Shown: in pieces, positions 24,525 through 33,427 of the stretch
Position numbering within the stretch: position 1 is the first letter of the stretch
How the letters are laid out: every line of letters begins with the position of its first letter
NCBI GenBank assembly: GCA_041393965.1
Contig: JAWKJB010000001.1
Location: 186,001 to 250,000, forward strand
From: Acidimicrobiia bacterium
GTDB taxonomy: Bacteria; Actinomycetota; Acidimicrobiia; Spongiisociales; UBA5794
Length of the DNA: 64,000 nt
Direction: 5' to 3'
Notes under the pieces: generated by a model
The model's database searches: none
What the model saw: only the letters and a program-made list of their open reading frames with translations
What the model was told of the DNA's origin: nothing
Translations under genes and position numbers: made by a program

Positions 24525-25718
24525 ATGCACCAAGCACCCGGACTCGGGCGGAGGCAAAGCATTCCTGGGCAATCATTACGAAGAAAGCTCGTTGCCGCCG
24601 TCCTCGTCGCAATGGCCGTCTTCGGTCTCCCCGCCGCTGCTTCGGCTCAGACCAAGTCCGATGTCGATCGGGCCGAGGCGGAGCTCCGCAGGGCCGAAGC
24701 GCGCAAGACGGAGGCGTTCGCACGCTGGGAGACCGCCAAGGATGCACTCGATGTCGCGATCGCCGAGTTCACCGACATCAACGCCCAGCGCGAAGACCTC
24801 ACGGTCCGCATCGACAAACTCGAACGCCAGATCCGATTCCATGAAACCGAGGCCGCGGCTGCCGAGAACCGGGCGCAATCCCTCATCATCGACACCTACA
24901 CCAATGGTGGGAACGGAGGAGTCGAAACGGCGTTCTCGCTGGCGTCGATCCAAGACATTCTCATCTCGCAGATCCTCCTCGACGAGGCAACCGTTCGGGG
25001 ACTTTCCGACCTCGATCAGCTCGCCGCGGTGAACCGCGAGGTCGAGCGTCTCAAGATCAACCTCTCCGACCAGGAAGCGGAGGCGCTCGTCCTCGAAGCC
25101 GAAGCCGAGAGGAAGCTTGGCGAGGTCCAGGTCTTGTATGCCGAAGCCGACGCCGCGTATGCCGACGCCAGCGCCGATGTTCGCGAAGCGATCGACGAAG
25201 TCCGTGAGGAACAGCGCCAGTTCGATATCGCCGAGGCCAAGCGCAAGGCCGAACAGGCAGCCGCGGCCCACACCGCAGCCAACGGTGCCGCTGCAGGGCT
25301 CCCACCCGATGCCATCCCGGGATTCGTCTGTCCCGTCCAGGGAGGATCCACCTTCATCAACTCATGGGGCTATCCGCGCTCGGGCGGGACCAGAACACAC
25401 AAGGGCACCGACATGTACTCGTCGACGGGCTACGGCCATCCGCTCGTCGCGGTCCAGGACGGATCCATCAAAAAGAAGGTCGTCAACCTCGGGGGTATCG
25501 TCGTGTACCTCTACGACGACGCGGGGTACCGCTACTACTACGCCCACCTCCAGGGGTACCCCGACGGACTTGTCGACGGGCAGCGCGTCACCAAGGGCCA
25601 GGTCATCGGCTACATGGGATCCTCGGGGAATGCGGGCTCACCCCATCTGCATTTCCAGCTCCACCCCGGTGGCGGAGCTGCGGTGAATCCCTACCCGACC
25701 GTCCGAGCGGTGTGTTGA
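24525..25718 (+). CDS. Secreted coiled-coil M23 peptidase (second paralogue)
   Basis: A 397-residue paralogue of the protein at 7121. Signal peptide LVAAVLVAMAVFGLPAAASA after Arg-Arg-Lys, mature N-terminus QTKSDVDRAEAELRR. A long coiled coil (about 45-260) is followed by the LytM domain with HKGTDMY and HLHFQ; the residue after HLH-F is Gln instead of the usual Glu. The same two Cys positions (GFVCPVQGG and terminal TVRAVC) suggest a conserved disulfide. It keeps the H-x3-D and H-x-H zinc ligands and could cleave peptidoglycan. The pair may act at different growth sites. Confidence 0.82.
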   Translation: MHQAPGLGRRQSIPGQSLRRKLVAAVLVAMAVFGLPAAASAQTKSDVDRAEAELRRAEARKTEAFARWETAKDALDVAIAEFTDINAQREDLTVRIDKLERQIRFHETEAAAAENRAQSLIIDTYTNGGNGGVETAFSLASIQDILISQILLDEATVRGLSDLDQLAAVNREVERLKINLSDQEAEALVLEAEAERKLGEVQVLYAEADAAYADASADVREAIDEVREEQRQFDIAEAKRKAEQAAAAHTAANGAAAGLPPDAIPGFVCPVQGGSTFINSWGYPRSGGTRTHKGTDMYSSTGYGHPLVAVQDGSIKKKVVNLGGIVVYLYDDAGYRYYYAHLQGYPDGLVDGQRVTKGQVIGYMGSSGNAGSPHLHFQLHPGGGAAVNPYPTVRAVC

Positions 25719-25770
25719 CACAGCTGGGATTCGTTTGGTCTAGGCTCCGGTTAGCGAACGAGGGGATGAG

Positions 25771-26019
25771 GTGACCGATCGGCCAGACCAGGAGGGCGCA
25801 GGGCGCACTGCTCCGCCGATCGGCCTCATCATCTCTGGGATCATCGGCCTCGTTCTCGTCATCTTCATCTTCTCGAACAACCACACCACCGAAGTCAACT
25901 TCCTGTGGCTCGACACCCGGATGCCGATGTGGGCGGTGATCCTCATCTCCGGCGCCCTCGGAGCACTCCTCGGCTGGTCGATCCCTGCCCTCCGACGCCG
26001 CTCCCAGCGCAACAAGTAG
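25771..26019 (+). CDS. LapA-domain small membrane protein
   Basis: An 82-residue protein with two helices (IGLIISGIIGLVLVIFIFSNN and MWAVILISGALGALLGW) separated by the segment HTTEVNFLWLDTRMP, which is the LapA (DUF1049) signature. In E. coli the family acts with LapB in lipopolysaccharide control; in Gram-positives its role is unknown. Start GTG behind GGGGATGAG. It precedes the HdeD-DUF389 gene by 36 bp and could be co-transcribed. Confidence 0.75.
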   Translation: MTDRPDQEGAGRTAPPIGLIISGIIGLVLVIFIFSNNHTTEVNFLWLDTRMPMWAVILISGALGALLGWSIPALRRRSQRNK

Positions 26020-26055
26020 CAGCGCGTCCGCGCGGCTGGTCGGGCCGCCGATAGG

Positions 26056-27759
26056 ATGGCGGCCGTGGGAGACAACGACCGCACCGCCGATGCGCTGCCG
26101 GGCCCAGAGGAGATCACCGGTGAACTCGAACCCGTAGCGCCACCCACTCCCGAGACCCCAACCGAACCGGACGCCGCCGCACGGTCCGACACCACGAAAG
26201 GGCTCGGAAAGGTCCTTTTCACGGGGCTCCTCGGGGTCGTCATCGTCTTCGCCATCGCCCTCGATCCCAACAACACCTTGCGGTTGGAGGAGATCGTGGC
26301 GATCCTCCTGATCCTGTTCGGGACGATCGAGGCCGTCTCCAGCGTTCGCAATGGGGATCGGCTCGATCGATACATCCAACCCGCGGTGGCCATCGGTGCC
26401 GGCGTAGCGATCTGGATCTGGCCAGATGAAACGCGGCGAGTCGTCGGACTCATTCTCGGAGCCGTGATCCTGCTGCGCGGGGTCATCGACACTTGGTCGG
26501 GTCTGTGGCGTCGCAACCAGCGAGGCACCAACATGTGGGTTTTCGTTCGGGGCCTCATTCTGATCGCAATGAGCGGCCTCGTCCTGTTGATTCCGTCCGC
26601 CGCGGTCCCGGTCGCTGTCATTGGAGGGGCCCTTCTCCTCATCGTGCGCGCCGTCCTGGGTGTCTGGTATGTCGTGTCGAGACGGACCGACGACCTTCCG
26701 ATCGACCCGGGGGACACCTACGCCATCGTCGCATACATCTTGTCGAGTCGAGACCTCCCGGAAGAGGATGTCCACCGCATCGACGACATCGTGTTCATTC
26801 GTCGGATCGACCCAAAGCAGCGCATCACCCGCTTCGCCGTCCTGATGGCGCTTGCGACGACCATCGCGACATTCGGTATCGCCGTGGACTCGACCGCGGT
26901 CGTCATCGGCGCCATGCTCATCGCGCCGTTGATGACCCCGATCCTCGGTGTTTCGGCGGGGTTGATCAACGGGCGCTCCCGTGCCGCCATGGACTCAAGT
27001 GCCGTCGTTGCCGGTGGCGCCATCGGTGCCGTCGCGCTCGCGTGGGCACTCAGTGCCCTCATCCCGAACCTCGCAGAGGTCGTCGAGAACAGCCAGGTCG
27101 TATCCCGAACCGCACCGAGCCTGCTCGACCTCGCCATCGCCGTCGCAGCAGGTATCGCAGGTGCCTACGGCGTCTCGAAAGCGGAGACCTCGGACGCGTT
27201 GCCAGGTGTCGCCGTGGCAATCGCCCTCGTACCGCCGCTAGCGGTCATCGGTATCACCCTCCACGCCGAGGACCTCAACCAGGCCGCTGGAGCATCCCTG
27301 CTGTTCCTGACCAACCTGTTCGCCATCATCCTGATGGCTGGTCTTGTGTTCCTGATCGTCGGTTACGGCTCTTGGAGCAGACTCCACTACCGCCGCGATC
27401 GTATTCGAACAAGCTTCGCCCTTGTCGTGCTCGGCGTCATCCTCATCTCGATCCCGCTTGCCCTCACCGCGCGGAAGATCTTCACGGCGTCGAATGACAC
27501 AAGGAACGCTTCGGCGGCCGTCAGCGAATGGCTCTCAGAGGAGTTCCCCGGTGACGAGGTAACACCGCTTCGCATCAACGCAATCGAGGTGAACGGCGAT
27601 GTCGTAACCGTTCAGTTGATCGGCTGGGTCGTGCCCCCGCCAACCGACCGCCTCTCGGAAATCGTCTCGGACAGGGTGGGGCGCTCGATGGGCGCCGTCG
27701 TGCGCTGGATCGAAGAACAGATCGACTTCACGCCCGAGTCGGACCCCACAGAACCATAG
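26056..27759 (+). CDS. HdeD-like and DUF389 fusion membrane protein
   Basis: A 567-residue polytopic protein with two recognisable parts. Residues about 50-205 form six helices like the HdeD/DUF308 family (GTIEAVSSVRNGD, GLILGAVILLRGVIDTWSG). Residues about 215-525 match DUF389 (TIGR00341 type), with GAMLIAPLMTPILGVSAGLINGR and VAIALVPPLAVIGI. The N-terminus is a Pro/Glu-rich disordered stretch, and the C-terminal soluble tail carries a conserved alpha-beta segment. HdeD is tied to acid resistance, DUF389 is unassigned. Fusing the two suggests a shared role in envelope stress or transport. Confidence 0.7.
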   Translation: MAAVGDNDRTADALPGPEEITGELEPVAPPTPETPTEPDAAARSDTTKGLGKVLFTGLLGVVIVFAIALDPNNTLRLEEIVAILLILFGTIEAVSSVRNGDRLDRYIQPAVAIGAGVAIWIWPDETRRVVGLILGAVILLRGVIDTWSGLWRRNQRGTNMWVFVRGLILIAMSGLVLLIPSAAVPVAVIGGALLLIVRAVLGVWYVVSRRTDDLPIDPGDTYAIVAYILSSRDLPEEDVHRIDDIVFIRRIDPKQRITRFAVLMALATTIATFGIAVDSTAVVIGAMLIAPLMTPILGVSAGLINGRSRAAMDSSAVVAGGAIGAVALAWALSALIPNLAEVVENSQVVSRTAPSLLDLAIAVAAGIAGAYGVSKAETSDALPGVAVAIALVPPLAVIGITLHAEDLNQAAGASLLFLTNLFAIILMAGLVFLIVGYGSWSRLHYRRDRIRTSFALVVLGVILISIPLALTARKIFTASNDTRNASAAVSEWLSEEFPGDEVTPLRINAIEVNGDVVTVQLIGWVVPPPTDRLSEIVSDRVGRSMGAVVRWIEEQIDFTPESDPTEP

Positions 27760-27770
27760 GTCGGGCGCGG

Positions 27771-27785
27771 CCGGCGATGCGCCGG
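27771..27785. terminator. Bidirectional hairpin between convergent genes
   Basis: CCGGCG / CGCCGG with a 3-nt loop, placed between the stops of the HdeD-DUF389 gene and the opposing hypothetical gene. It lacks T-tracts. Confidence 0.4.
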
Positions 27786-27807
27786 TGACGGAGATGGCCT
27801 CGCCGCC

Positions 27808-28362
27808 TCACTCCCACTGCTCGATGTTCTCGACGAGGTGCATGCTGACATCGTGCACGCGGTCGAGGACATCACAGAGCGTGTCCTGTGTGAACATCAC
27901 ATCGACGAGTGACCGCTCCACCTTGCCGATCACCGACAGGCGGTTGTCCGTTCGCTCGTCGAGAGCGCCCATGGACTGCACCGAGTTGATCTCGATCGGA
28001 AGATCGATGCCGCCGATTCCTGCCAGTTCGGCCGAGAGCATGATCAAGTCTGGTTGGCGGGTCATCGGGGGCAGCGACCAGTTGAAGTAGAAGATGACCG
28101 TGAAGTCTCCCGCGGCGTCTTCGGGAACATCTTCAACTTCGGCGAGCAAATCCTCGAATTTCAGGAGAAGTCGAGGCTCGACATCGAGGGAGATGTGCAA
28201 ATCGAGCGGCCCCGCACACGCCTGCGCGGGATGAACATCGATCTCCCATGCCTGGCGCAGCGTGTAGGTCTCGACGAAATGCCGCTCATCGTGTACATGG
28301 AACCCATGTTCCATGGCGTGATCCTTGAGGTAGGTCACGGTGGAAGCGAGATCCACAGCCAT
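27808..28362 (-). CDS. Conserved-looking hypothetical protein
   Basis: A 184-residue soluble acidic protein (start ATG 28362, MAVDLASTVTYLKDH). It alternates strands and helices with no Cys or signal peptide; a segment FTVIFYFNWSLPPMTRQPD is distinctive. It converges with the membrane-fusion gene. I do not recognise a family or active site. Confidence 0.55.
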   Translation of the reverse strand: MAVDLASTVTYLKDHAMEHGFHVHDERHFVETYTLRQAWEIDVHPAQACAGPLDLHISLDVEPRLLLKFEDLLAEVEDVPEDAAGDFTVIFYFNWSLPPMTRQPDLIMLSAELAGIGGIDLPIEINSVQSMGALDERTDNRLSVIGKVERSLVDVMFTQDTLCDVLDRVHDVSMHLVENIEQWE

Positions 28363-28563
28363 CAGGCGGTGCCCCCCGAGAGTCGTTCCATCGCTCCGAC
28401 AGTGCGGCACCCTCCGGCCCCGAGGCGCTGCTCGGGTGCTCTCCGCTGTGCCGACAGGAGACCGAACGACGCGGCACAATGCGGTGCACCGACGGGGGCG
28501 ATCATCGTCGTGGGGCGCTTCACGCTCCGAAGGTACCAGAGATCCGATGGCTCAGAACACCCC

Positions 28564-29478
28564 TCAAGGCCCTCCGGGTGGGCGTGCGGTCTCGCGTCTC
28601 GAGCCCCTTGCGATCCCCAACTGAACCGTCGCAACGGCCAAGACCACGAGGATCACGCCGATCCACTGGATCGTGGTGAGGTCCTGGCCGAGAATGATCT
28701 GAGCCCCCACGGCGGCGACGACCGGTTCCGCGGTCGCTATCACCCCAACGATGCTCGAACGGAGCACTCGCAACGCTCCGAATTCCAGCAGGAACGGAAC
28801 CGCGGTCCCGACGACCCCGATCACGAGGAGATCACGCCAACCAGCCGCGGGAAGATCAGTTGGAAATGCCCACACCGGTAGAACAACCACCCACAACACC
28901 GACGCGAACGCGAACCCCCACACACTGACATGCCGTGGATCGAACTGACCGGAGACCCACTCACCGACAAGGAGATAGCTTGCGAACGCCGAGGCGGCGA
29001 GCAGACCCACGAGCACCCCCGGCAGGTCAGACGGCCCGAGAGACCATGCTTCGGTGACGAACCCGACTCCGAGCACCGACACGATCGCGGCCGACCAGAC
29101 AATTGGCGGGACCCTCGTTCGTCGAACAACAACGAACCAGACAAGGACAAGCGTTGGCCCGAGGAAGTGGATCGTTGCGGCGGGACCAACGCCGAGAAGA
29201 TCGATCGCAAGGTAGAACACGAACATCACCGCGGCGAGGTTCGCCCCGAGCACCGCGAGTTTCCAGAGCCCCCGGGTCGGCCGCAGCACGCCGGCACGCC
29301 ACGCGAACGGGGCAAGTACCACTACCGCAATCACAGAACGAACCTGGGCGACCCGACCGGGAGACACCATGTCGAACACACCCCCCGCGACGACATCGGC
29401 GATGCCGAACATGACGGCAGCCGAGAGCGCGAGCACCGCTCCCCTGTACCCGCGTGAGTCGCCGATCGAGCTTGACAC
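28564..29478 (-). CDS. EamA-type DMT superfamily transporter
   Basis: A 304-residue protein with ten predicted helices in two similar halves, the EamA pattern. The second-half signature is IATAEPVVAAVGAQIILGQ followed by WIGVILVVLAVATVQ. These proteins usually export amino acids or metabolites across the inner membrane. Start GTG. Divergent from the ECF sigma gene, with 187 bp between. Substrate unknown. Confidence 0.75.
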   Translation of the reverse strand: MSSSIGDSRGYRGAVLALSAAVMFGIADVVAGGVFDMVSPGRVAQVRSVIAVVVLAPFAWRAGVLRPTRGLWKLAVLGANLAAVMFVFYLAIDLLGVGPAATIHFLGPTLVLVWFVVVRRTRVPPIVWSAAIVSVLGVGFVTEAWSLGPSDLPGVLVGLLAASAFASYLLVGEWVSGQFDPRHVSVWGFAFASVLWVVVLPVWAFPTDLPAAGWRDLLVIGVVGTAVPFLLEFGALRVLRSSIVGVIATAEPVVAAVGAQIILGQDLTTIQWIGVILVVLAVATVQLGIARGSRRETARPPGGP

Positions 29479-29630
29479 TCCGGCGATGCTATCGGCGGGC
29501 CCCCGTTGTAGGCTCGATACCCTGATCGAGGAGTAACCATCGGCCGCCCTATGCGCTCGGCAGCCTGCCGTATTCGCCGGCCTGTGACATCACCATCGTG
29601 CGAGAACACAGCCGGTCGGGCCCATCAGAT

Positions 29631-29656
29631 GCAACCTTTCGGACCCGACGCGGGTT
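29631..29656 (+). promoter_or_regulatory. ECF-type autoregulatory promoter candidate
   Basis: GCAAC (29631-29635), then 18 bp, then GTT (29654-29656), one mismatch from the common ECF consensus GGAAC-N18-GTT. The start site would lie about 3 bp before the sigma gene's ATG, giving a near-leaderless mRNA. Confidence 0.35.
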
Positions 29657-29665
29657 CTTCCTTGT

Positions 29666-30217
29666 ATGAGCGCCGCACCGCCCATGGATGATCGCCTGAT
29701 TCTGCGTGCCCTCGTCGATGACTTCGACAATGGTTTCACTGCGCTCGTGGCGGAGCATCAACGCGGCATCTACTCGGGAGCACGGCGCTTGACCAACCGA
29801 GCAGAAGACGCAGAAGATGTCGCCCAGGACACCTTCGTTCGCGCGTACCGGGCGCTTCGGTCCTATGAGGAAGGACGGATCCGCAGCCTGCAACTCCGGC
29901 CGTGGCTGTGGACGATCGCCCTCAACCTGTGCCGGAATCGGGCAAGGGCAAAGATGATCGAGGTCGAGCTCGTCGAGAGCGACGGCGCGGGCGACCAATC
30001 GCCCGCGATCTTCGACTCGGATGCATGGAACCGGCGCCTCGCGTCCCTCAACTCGGGCCAACGGGAGGCGATCGTTTTGCGCTATGTGCTCGACCTGCCC
30101 CTCGCCGAGATTGCCGAGATCACGGGACGGCCGGTCGGCACCGTCAAATCTGATATCTCGCGAGCCCTCGATCGGCTCCGCGCAACGATGCAAACGGAGG
30201 TGTACCTTGCCCGATGA
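29666..30217 (+). CDS. ECF-type RNA polymerase sigma factor
   Basis: A 183-residue sigma factor with only regions 2 and 4. Region 2 reads AEDAEDVAQDTFVRAYRALRSYEEG, region 4 LNSGQREAIVLRYVLDLPLAEIAEITGRPVGTVKSDISRALDRLR, the helix-turn-helix that binds the -35 element. A typical anti-sigma gene does not follow; instead the alkyltransferase gene overlaps its 3' end. Regulation might therefore use the N-terminal extension of that enzyme or an unlinked partner. Promoter context suggests autoregulation. Confidence 0.87.
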   Translation: MSAAPPMDDRLILRALVDDFDNGFTALVAEHQRGIYSGARRLTNRAEDAEDVAQDTFVRAYRALRSYEEGRIRSLQLRPWLWTIALNLCRNRARAKMIEVELVESDGAGDQSPAIFDSDAWNRRLASLNSGQREAIVLRYVLDLPLAEIAEITGRPVGTVKSDISRALDRLRATMQTEVYLAR

Positions 30218-30800
30218 CCTACGAGACCTCGAACAGGAGCTGCGAGCACTGAGATCTGTGCCCCCGGATGCGCTCTTTCCGGAGACCGTCGTCGGCGTCG
30301 GTGCGGCCGATGAGGCAGCTCTCGCAGACAGCCCCGTCGGCCCCGTGTGGATCGCATGGAGCGTCCGTGGAGTCACGGCACTGTCGCCCGTGTTCGCTTC
30401 GAAGTCCTTCGAGGACTTCAGCAGGTCGCACCGTCGGACCGCCTTCGAGCGAGATGCTCTGCCAGCTGACCTCGGCGACGCGGTCGTCAAGGCACTCGAC
30501 ACCGGCAATGCCAACGATGTCCCGATCGACCTGTCCGGTGTTCGGCCCTTCCAACAGCGCGTGCTTGCGGCCTGCTCGACCATTCCGGCCGGTGAGGTGA
30601 AACCGTACCAATGGATCGCCGTGCGGATCGACAAGCCAGCGGCGGCGCGAGCTGTCGGGACCGCACTTGCTCGAAACCCCATCCCGCTCCTCGTACCGTG
30701 CCATCGGGTCGTGCGAGCCGACGGCTCGGTTGGGAGCTATGCCTTCGGTGCGCAACGCAAGCGCGACCTGCTCATTCGTGAAGGGGCACTCCTGCACTGA
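30207..30800 (+). CDS. Methylated-DNA-protein-cysteine methyltransferase with N-terminal extension
   Basis: A 197-residue protein. Residues about 110-190 form the Ogt/MGMT domain: FQQRVLAACSTIPAGEVKPY, then the active site PCHRVVRADG and GSYAFGAQRKRDLL. The Cys accepts an alkyl group from O6-alkylguanine, a suicide repair reaction. The start is TTG at 30207, with ACGGAGG six bases upstream; this overlaps the sigma gene's end by 11 bp. The first 35 residues (LPDDLRDLEQELRALRSVPP) look like a helical anti-sigma N-terminus rather than the standard MGMT beta domain. Linked to the ECF sigma gene, it may be a damage-sensing module; that is inference. Confidence 0.8.
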   Translation: MPDDLRDLEQELRALRSVPPDALFPETVVGVGAADEAALADSPVGPVWIAWSVRGVTALSPVFASKSFEDFSRSHRRTAFERDALPADLGDAVVKALDTGNANDVPIDLSGVRPFQQRVLAACSTIPAGEVKPYQWIAVRIDKPAAARAVGTALARNPIPLLVPCHRVVRADGSVGSYAFGAQRKRDLLIREGALLH

Positions 30801-30849
30801 CCCTGCCGCCATTGGATGGCCCGACGCCCGACACCGGTACGATGACCCG

Positions 30850-32529
30850 GTGACAGACCTCATCGACACGATCCGGGACTCGGTCATCGGAACCGACCAT
30901 GCAGTCCCCGGGCCTTTCGGACCGCGCCGGGTCACCTACGCGGACTACACCGCCTCAGGGCGTTCGTTGTCATTCATCGAACGCTACATCGCCGAAGTGG
31001 TGCTGCCCTTGTACGCGAACACCCATACCGAATCGTCGGGGACGGGGCGCCAGACCTCACGATTCCGCGAGGATGCCCGCGAGATCATCAGGCGGTGCGT
31101 GCACGCGACCGATGAGCATGCGGTTCTTTTCGTTGGCTCCGGTTGTACCGGAGCGATCGATCGGATGATCCGGGTCCTCGGACTCTCGCTCCCTGATCGT
31201 CTCGACGCTCGGTACCACTTCTCGGATCAGATTCCCGACCGCGAGCGGCCGGTCGTATTCATCGGGCCGTTCGAACATCATTCCAACGAGCTCCCATGGC
31301 GCGAATCAGTCGCCGAAGTCGTCAAGATCGGCGAGGATCGCGACGGACACATCGATCTTGAGCACCTCGAGGCCGAACTCGTCCGGTACCAGCAACGCCC
31401 CCTCAGGATCGGATCGTTCTCAGCAGCATCCAATGTGACCGGCATCATCTCTGACACCGCCAACATTGCTCGGTTGCTCCACAGGTACGGTGCACTCTCG
31501 TTTTGGGATTTCGCCGCCGCGGCGCCGTATGTGTCGATCGACATGACCATGGAAGACGAGCCTGACGCCTACAAGGACGCCATCTTCATCTCCACCCACA
31601 AGCTGATCGGCGGGCCCGGTACCCCCGGGTTGCTCATCGCACGCAAGGCGCTGTTCACCAATGCCGTGCCGGGCCTCCCGGGCGGGGGCACCGTTCGATT
31701 CGTCAACGCCAATGAGCACGAGTACCTCACCGACATCGAACACCGCGAAGAGGGTGGAACCCCAGCGATCGTCGAATCCATCCGCGCGGGGCTCGTCTTC
31801 CAACTCAAAGAAGCCGTCGGCACGGAGCGAATCCGCGCCATCGAAGACGACCTGATCGGAAGGGCGATCTCAGCCTGGAGGGAGAACCCCAACATCGAGA
31901 TCCTCGGGAATGCTGCCGCTGATCGGCTCTCGATCGTTTCGTTCGTCGTGCGACACGAAGGGCAGTATCTCCACCACAACTTCGTCGTCTCGCTGCTCAA
32001 CGACCTGTTCGGGATCCAATCACGGGGTGGCTGCTCCTGTGCGGGCCCATACGGACACGCGCTCTTGGGCATCGACACCGAACGGTCCCGTCATCTCTCC
32101 CACGAGATCGCGCTCGGATGTGAGGGGATCAAACCGGGCTGGATCAGGGTCAACTTCAACTACTTCCTTTCCGACACAGTCGTCGAGTTCATCATCGACG
32201 CCGTCAACCTCGTGGCGACCCATGGGTGGAAGCTTCTGCCCTGGTACCGGTTCGATCCTGGTTCGGCGACCTGGACACATGTGGACGGCAAGGGAGAGAC
32301 GCCTTTGTCGCTCGACGGCGTCTCCTATGCCAACGGTCGGATGGAATACGACATCGATCCCGAAATCATCGGCGAGGAACGCCTCGGCGACTATCTGGCC
32401 GAAGCCCGGAGCTTGCTCGAAGGACTCAATCCGGGGGATGGGCCGGCTCAGGACGATGTGAACGCAACGGCATCGTTCAACGATCTTCGGTGGTTTCTCC
32501 TCCCGAACGAGGTGCGCACCGGTGGCTGA
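30850..32529 (+). CDS. Class V aminotransferase / cysteine-desulfurase-like PLP enzyme
   Basis: A 559-residue fold-type I PLP enzyme. The PLP lysine is in FISTHKLIGGPGTPG. The N-terminal block ADYTASGRSLSFIERYI and TSGTGRQTSRFREDAR resemble CsdA- or isopenicillin-epimerase-like enzymes, and a Cys-rich loop SRGGCSCAGPYGHALL lies near 390. The protein is longer than usual, with a 100-residue C-terminal tail. Reaction could be cysteine desulfuration, selenocysteine lyase or another elimination; none is certain. Start GTG 30850. It overlaps the hydrolase gene by 8 bp. Confidence 0.75.
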   Translation: MTDLIDTIRDSVIGTDHAVPGPFGPRRVTYADYTASGRSLSFIERYIAEVVLPLYANTHTESSGTGRQTSRFREDAREIIRRCVHATDEHAVLFVGSGCTGAIDRMIRVLGLSLPDRLDARYHFSDQIPDRERPVVFIGPFEHHSNELPWRESVAEVVKIGEDRDGHIDLEHLEAELVRYQQRPLRIGSFSAASNVTGIISDTANIARLLHRYGALSFWDFAAAAPYVSIDMTMEDEPDAYKDAIFISTHKLIGGPGTPGLLIARKALFTNAVPGLPGGGTVRFVNANEHEYLTDIEHREEGGTPAIVESIRAGLVFQLKEAVGTERIRAIEDDLIGRAISAWRENPNIEILGNAAADRLSIVSFVVRHEGQYLHHNFVVSLLNDLFGIQSRGGCSCAGPYGHALLGIDTERSRHLSHEIALGCEGIKPGWIRVNFNYFLSDTVVEFIIDAVNLVATHGWKLLPWYRFDPGSATWTHVDGKGETPLSLDGVSYANGRMEYDIDPEIIGEERLGDYLAEARSLLEGLNPGDGPAQDDVNATASFNDLRWFLLPNEVRTGG

Positions 32530-33418
32530 CACACCCTCCTGGTTCCGCGATGCCGTCGCCGTCGTCCCCGAGACGCACACCGTACCTGTTGACGGTGCCG
32601 GTATCCGCTATCTGTCGTGGGGCACGAAAGGCAAGCCGGGACTCGTCCTCGTCCACGGTGGTGCAGCCCATGCCGAGTGGTGGTCCTTCATTGCCCCGTT
32701 CTTCTCTACCGACTGGCATGCGGTGGCTCTCGACCTGTCCGGACACGGCGACTCCGGATGGCGTGATCGTTACGGGCATCCGACATGGGCTGCCGAGATC
32801 CTCGGCGTCGCCGACGATGCAGGGTTCCCCGGGCCACCCGTGGTGGTTGGTCACAGCCTCGGAGGCATGGTGACGATCCAGGTGGCCTCGGCACACGGTG
32901 ACGCACTGGCGGGCGCCGTGATTGTCGACACGCCGGTCAGGGCACCGTCCCCCGAAGAAGACGAGGCGGCCGCGGGTCGCGCCTTCCGCTCGCCCGGCGT
33001 GTACGAGACGCTCGACGAGGCGCTGGAGCACTTCCGTCTGATCCCGGCTCAGCCGTGTGAGAATCGCTTCATCGTCGATCACATTGCACGGCACTCGCTC
33101 CACGAGACCCCGGCGGGATGGACATGGAAGTTCGACCCGAAGCTGTTCCGTGGGAATGTTGTGCCACTGAGGGACCAGCTCAGCACGGCAGCGTGCCGGA
33201 TCGCCCTGTTCACGGGTGCATATTCGACGATCGTCCCGCACGATGTCGCCGAATACATGTATGACCTGATGGGGCGGGTTTCCCCCGTGATCGAGATCCC
33301 CGAGGCCCATCACCACCTGATGCTCGATCAGCCGCTTGCCTTCGTCGCTGCCCTCCGGACGCTCCTCGCGGACTGGGATCACTCGATTCCATTCGCGCGA
33401 CCGAACGACCGGACATAG
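32522..33418 (+). CDS. Alpha/beta hydrolase
   Basis: A 298-residue hydrolase. Oxyanion motif VLVHGGAAHAEWW, nucleophile elbow VVGHSLGGM (Ser), and catalytic His in EAHHHLMLDQP. The acid is probably in the ALFTGAYSTIV-following strand. Cytoplasmic, GTG start overlapping the PLP-enzyme gene by 8 bp, so both are likely expressed together. Esterase, thioesterase or haloalkane-type activity cannot be told apart. Confidence 0.8.
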   Translation: MADTPSWFRDAVAVVPETHTVPVDGAGIRYLSWGTKGKPGLVLVHGGAAHAEWWSFIAPFFSTDWHAVALDLSGHGDSGWRDRYGHPTWAAEILGVADDAGFPGPPVVVGHSLGGMVTIQVASAHGDALAGAVIVDTPVRAPSPEEDEAAAGRAFRSPGVYETLDEALEHFRLIPAQPCENRFIVDHIARHSLHETPAGWTWKFDPKLFRGNVVPLRDQLSTAACRIALFTGAYSTIVPHDVAEYMYDLMGRVSPVIEIPEAHHHLMLDQPLAFVAALRTLLADWDHSIPFARPNDRT

Positions 33419-33427
33419 ACTGCGGCC

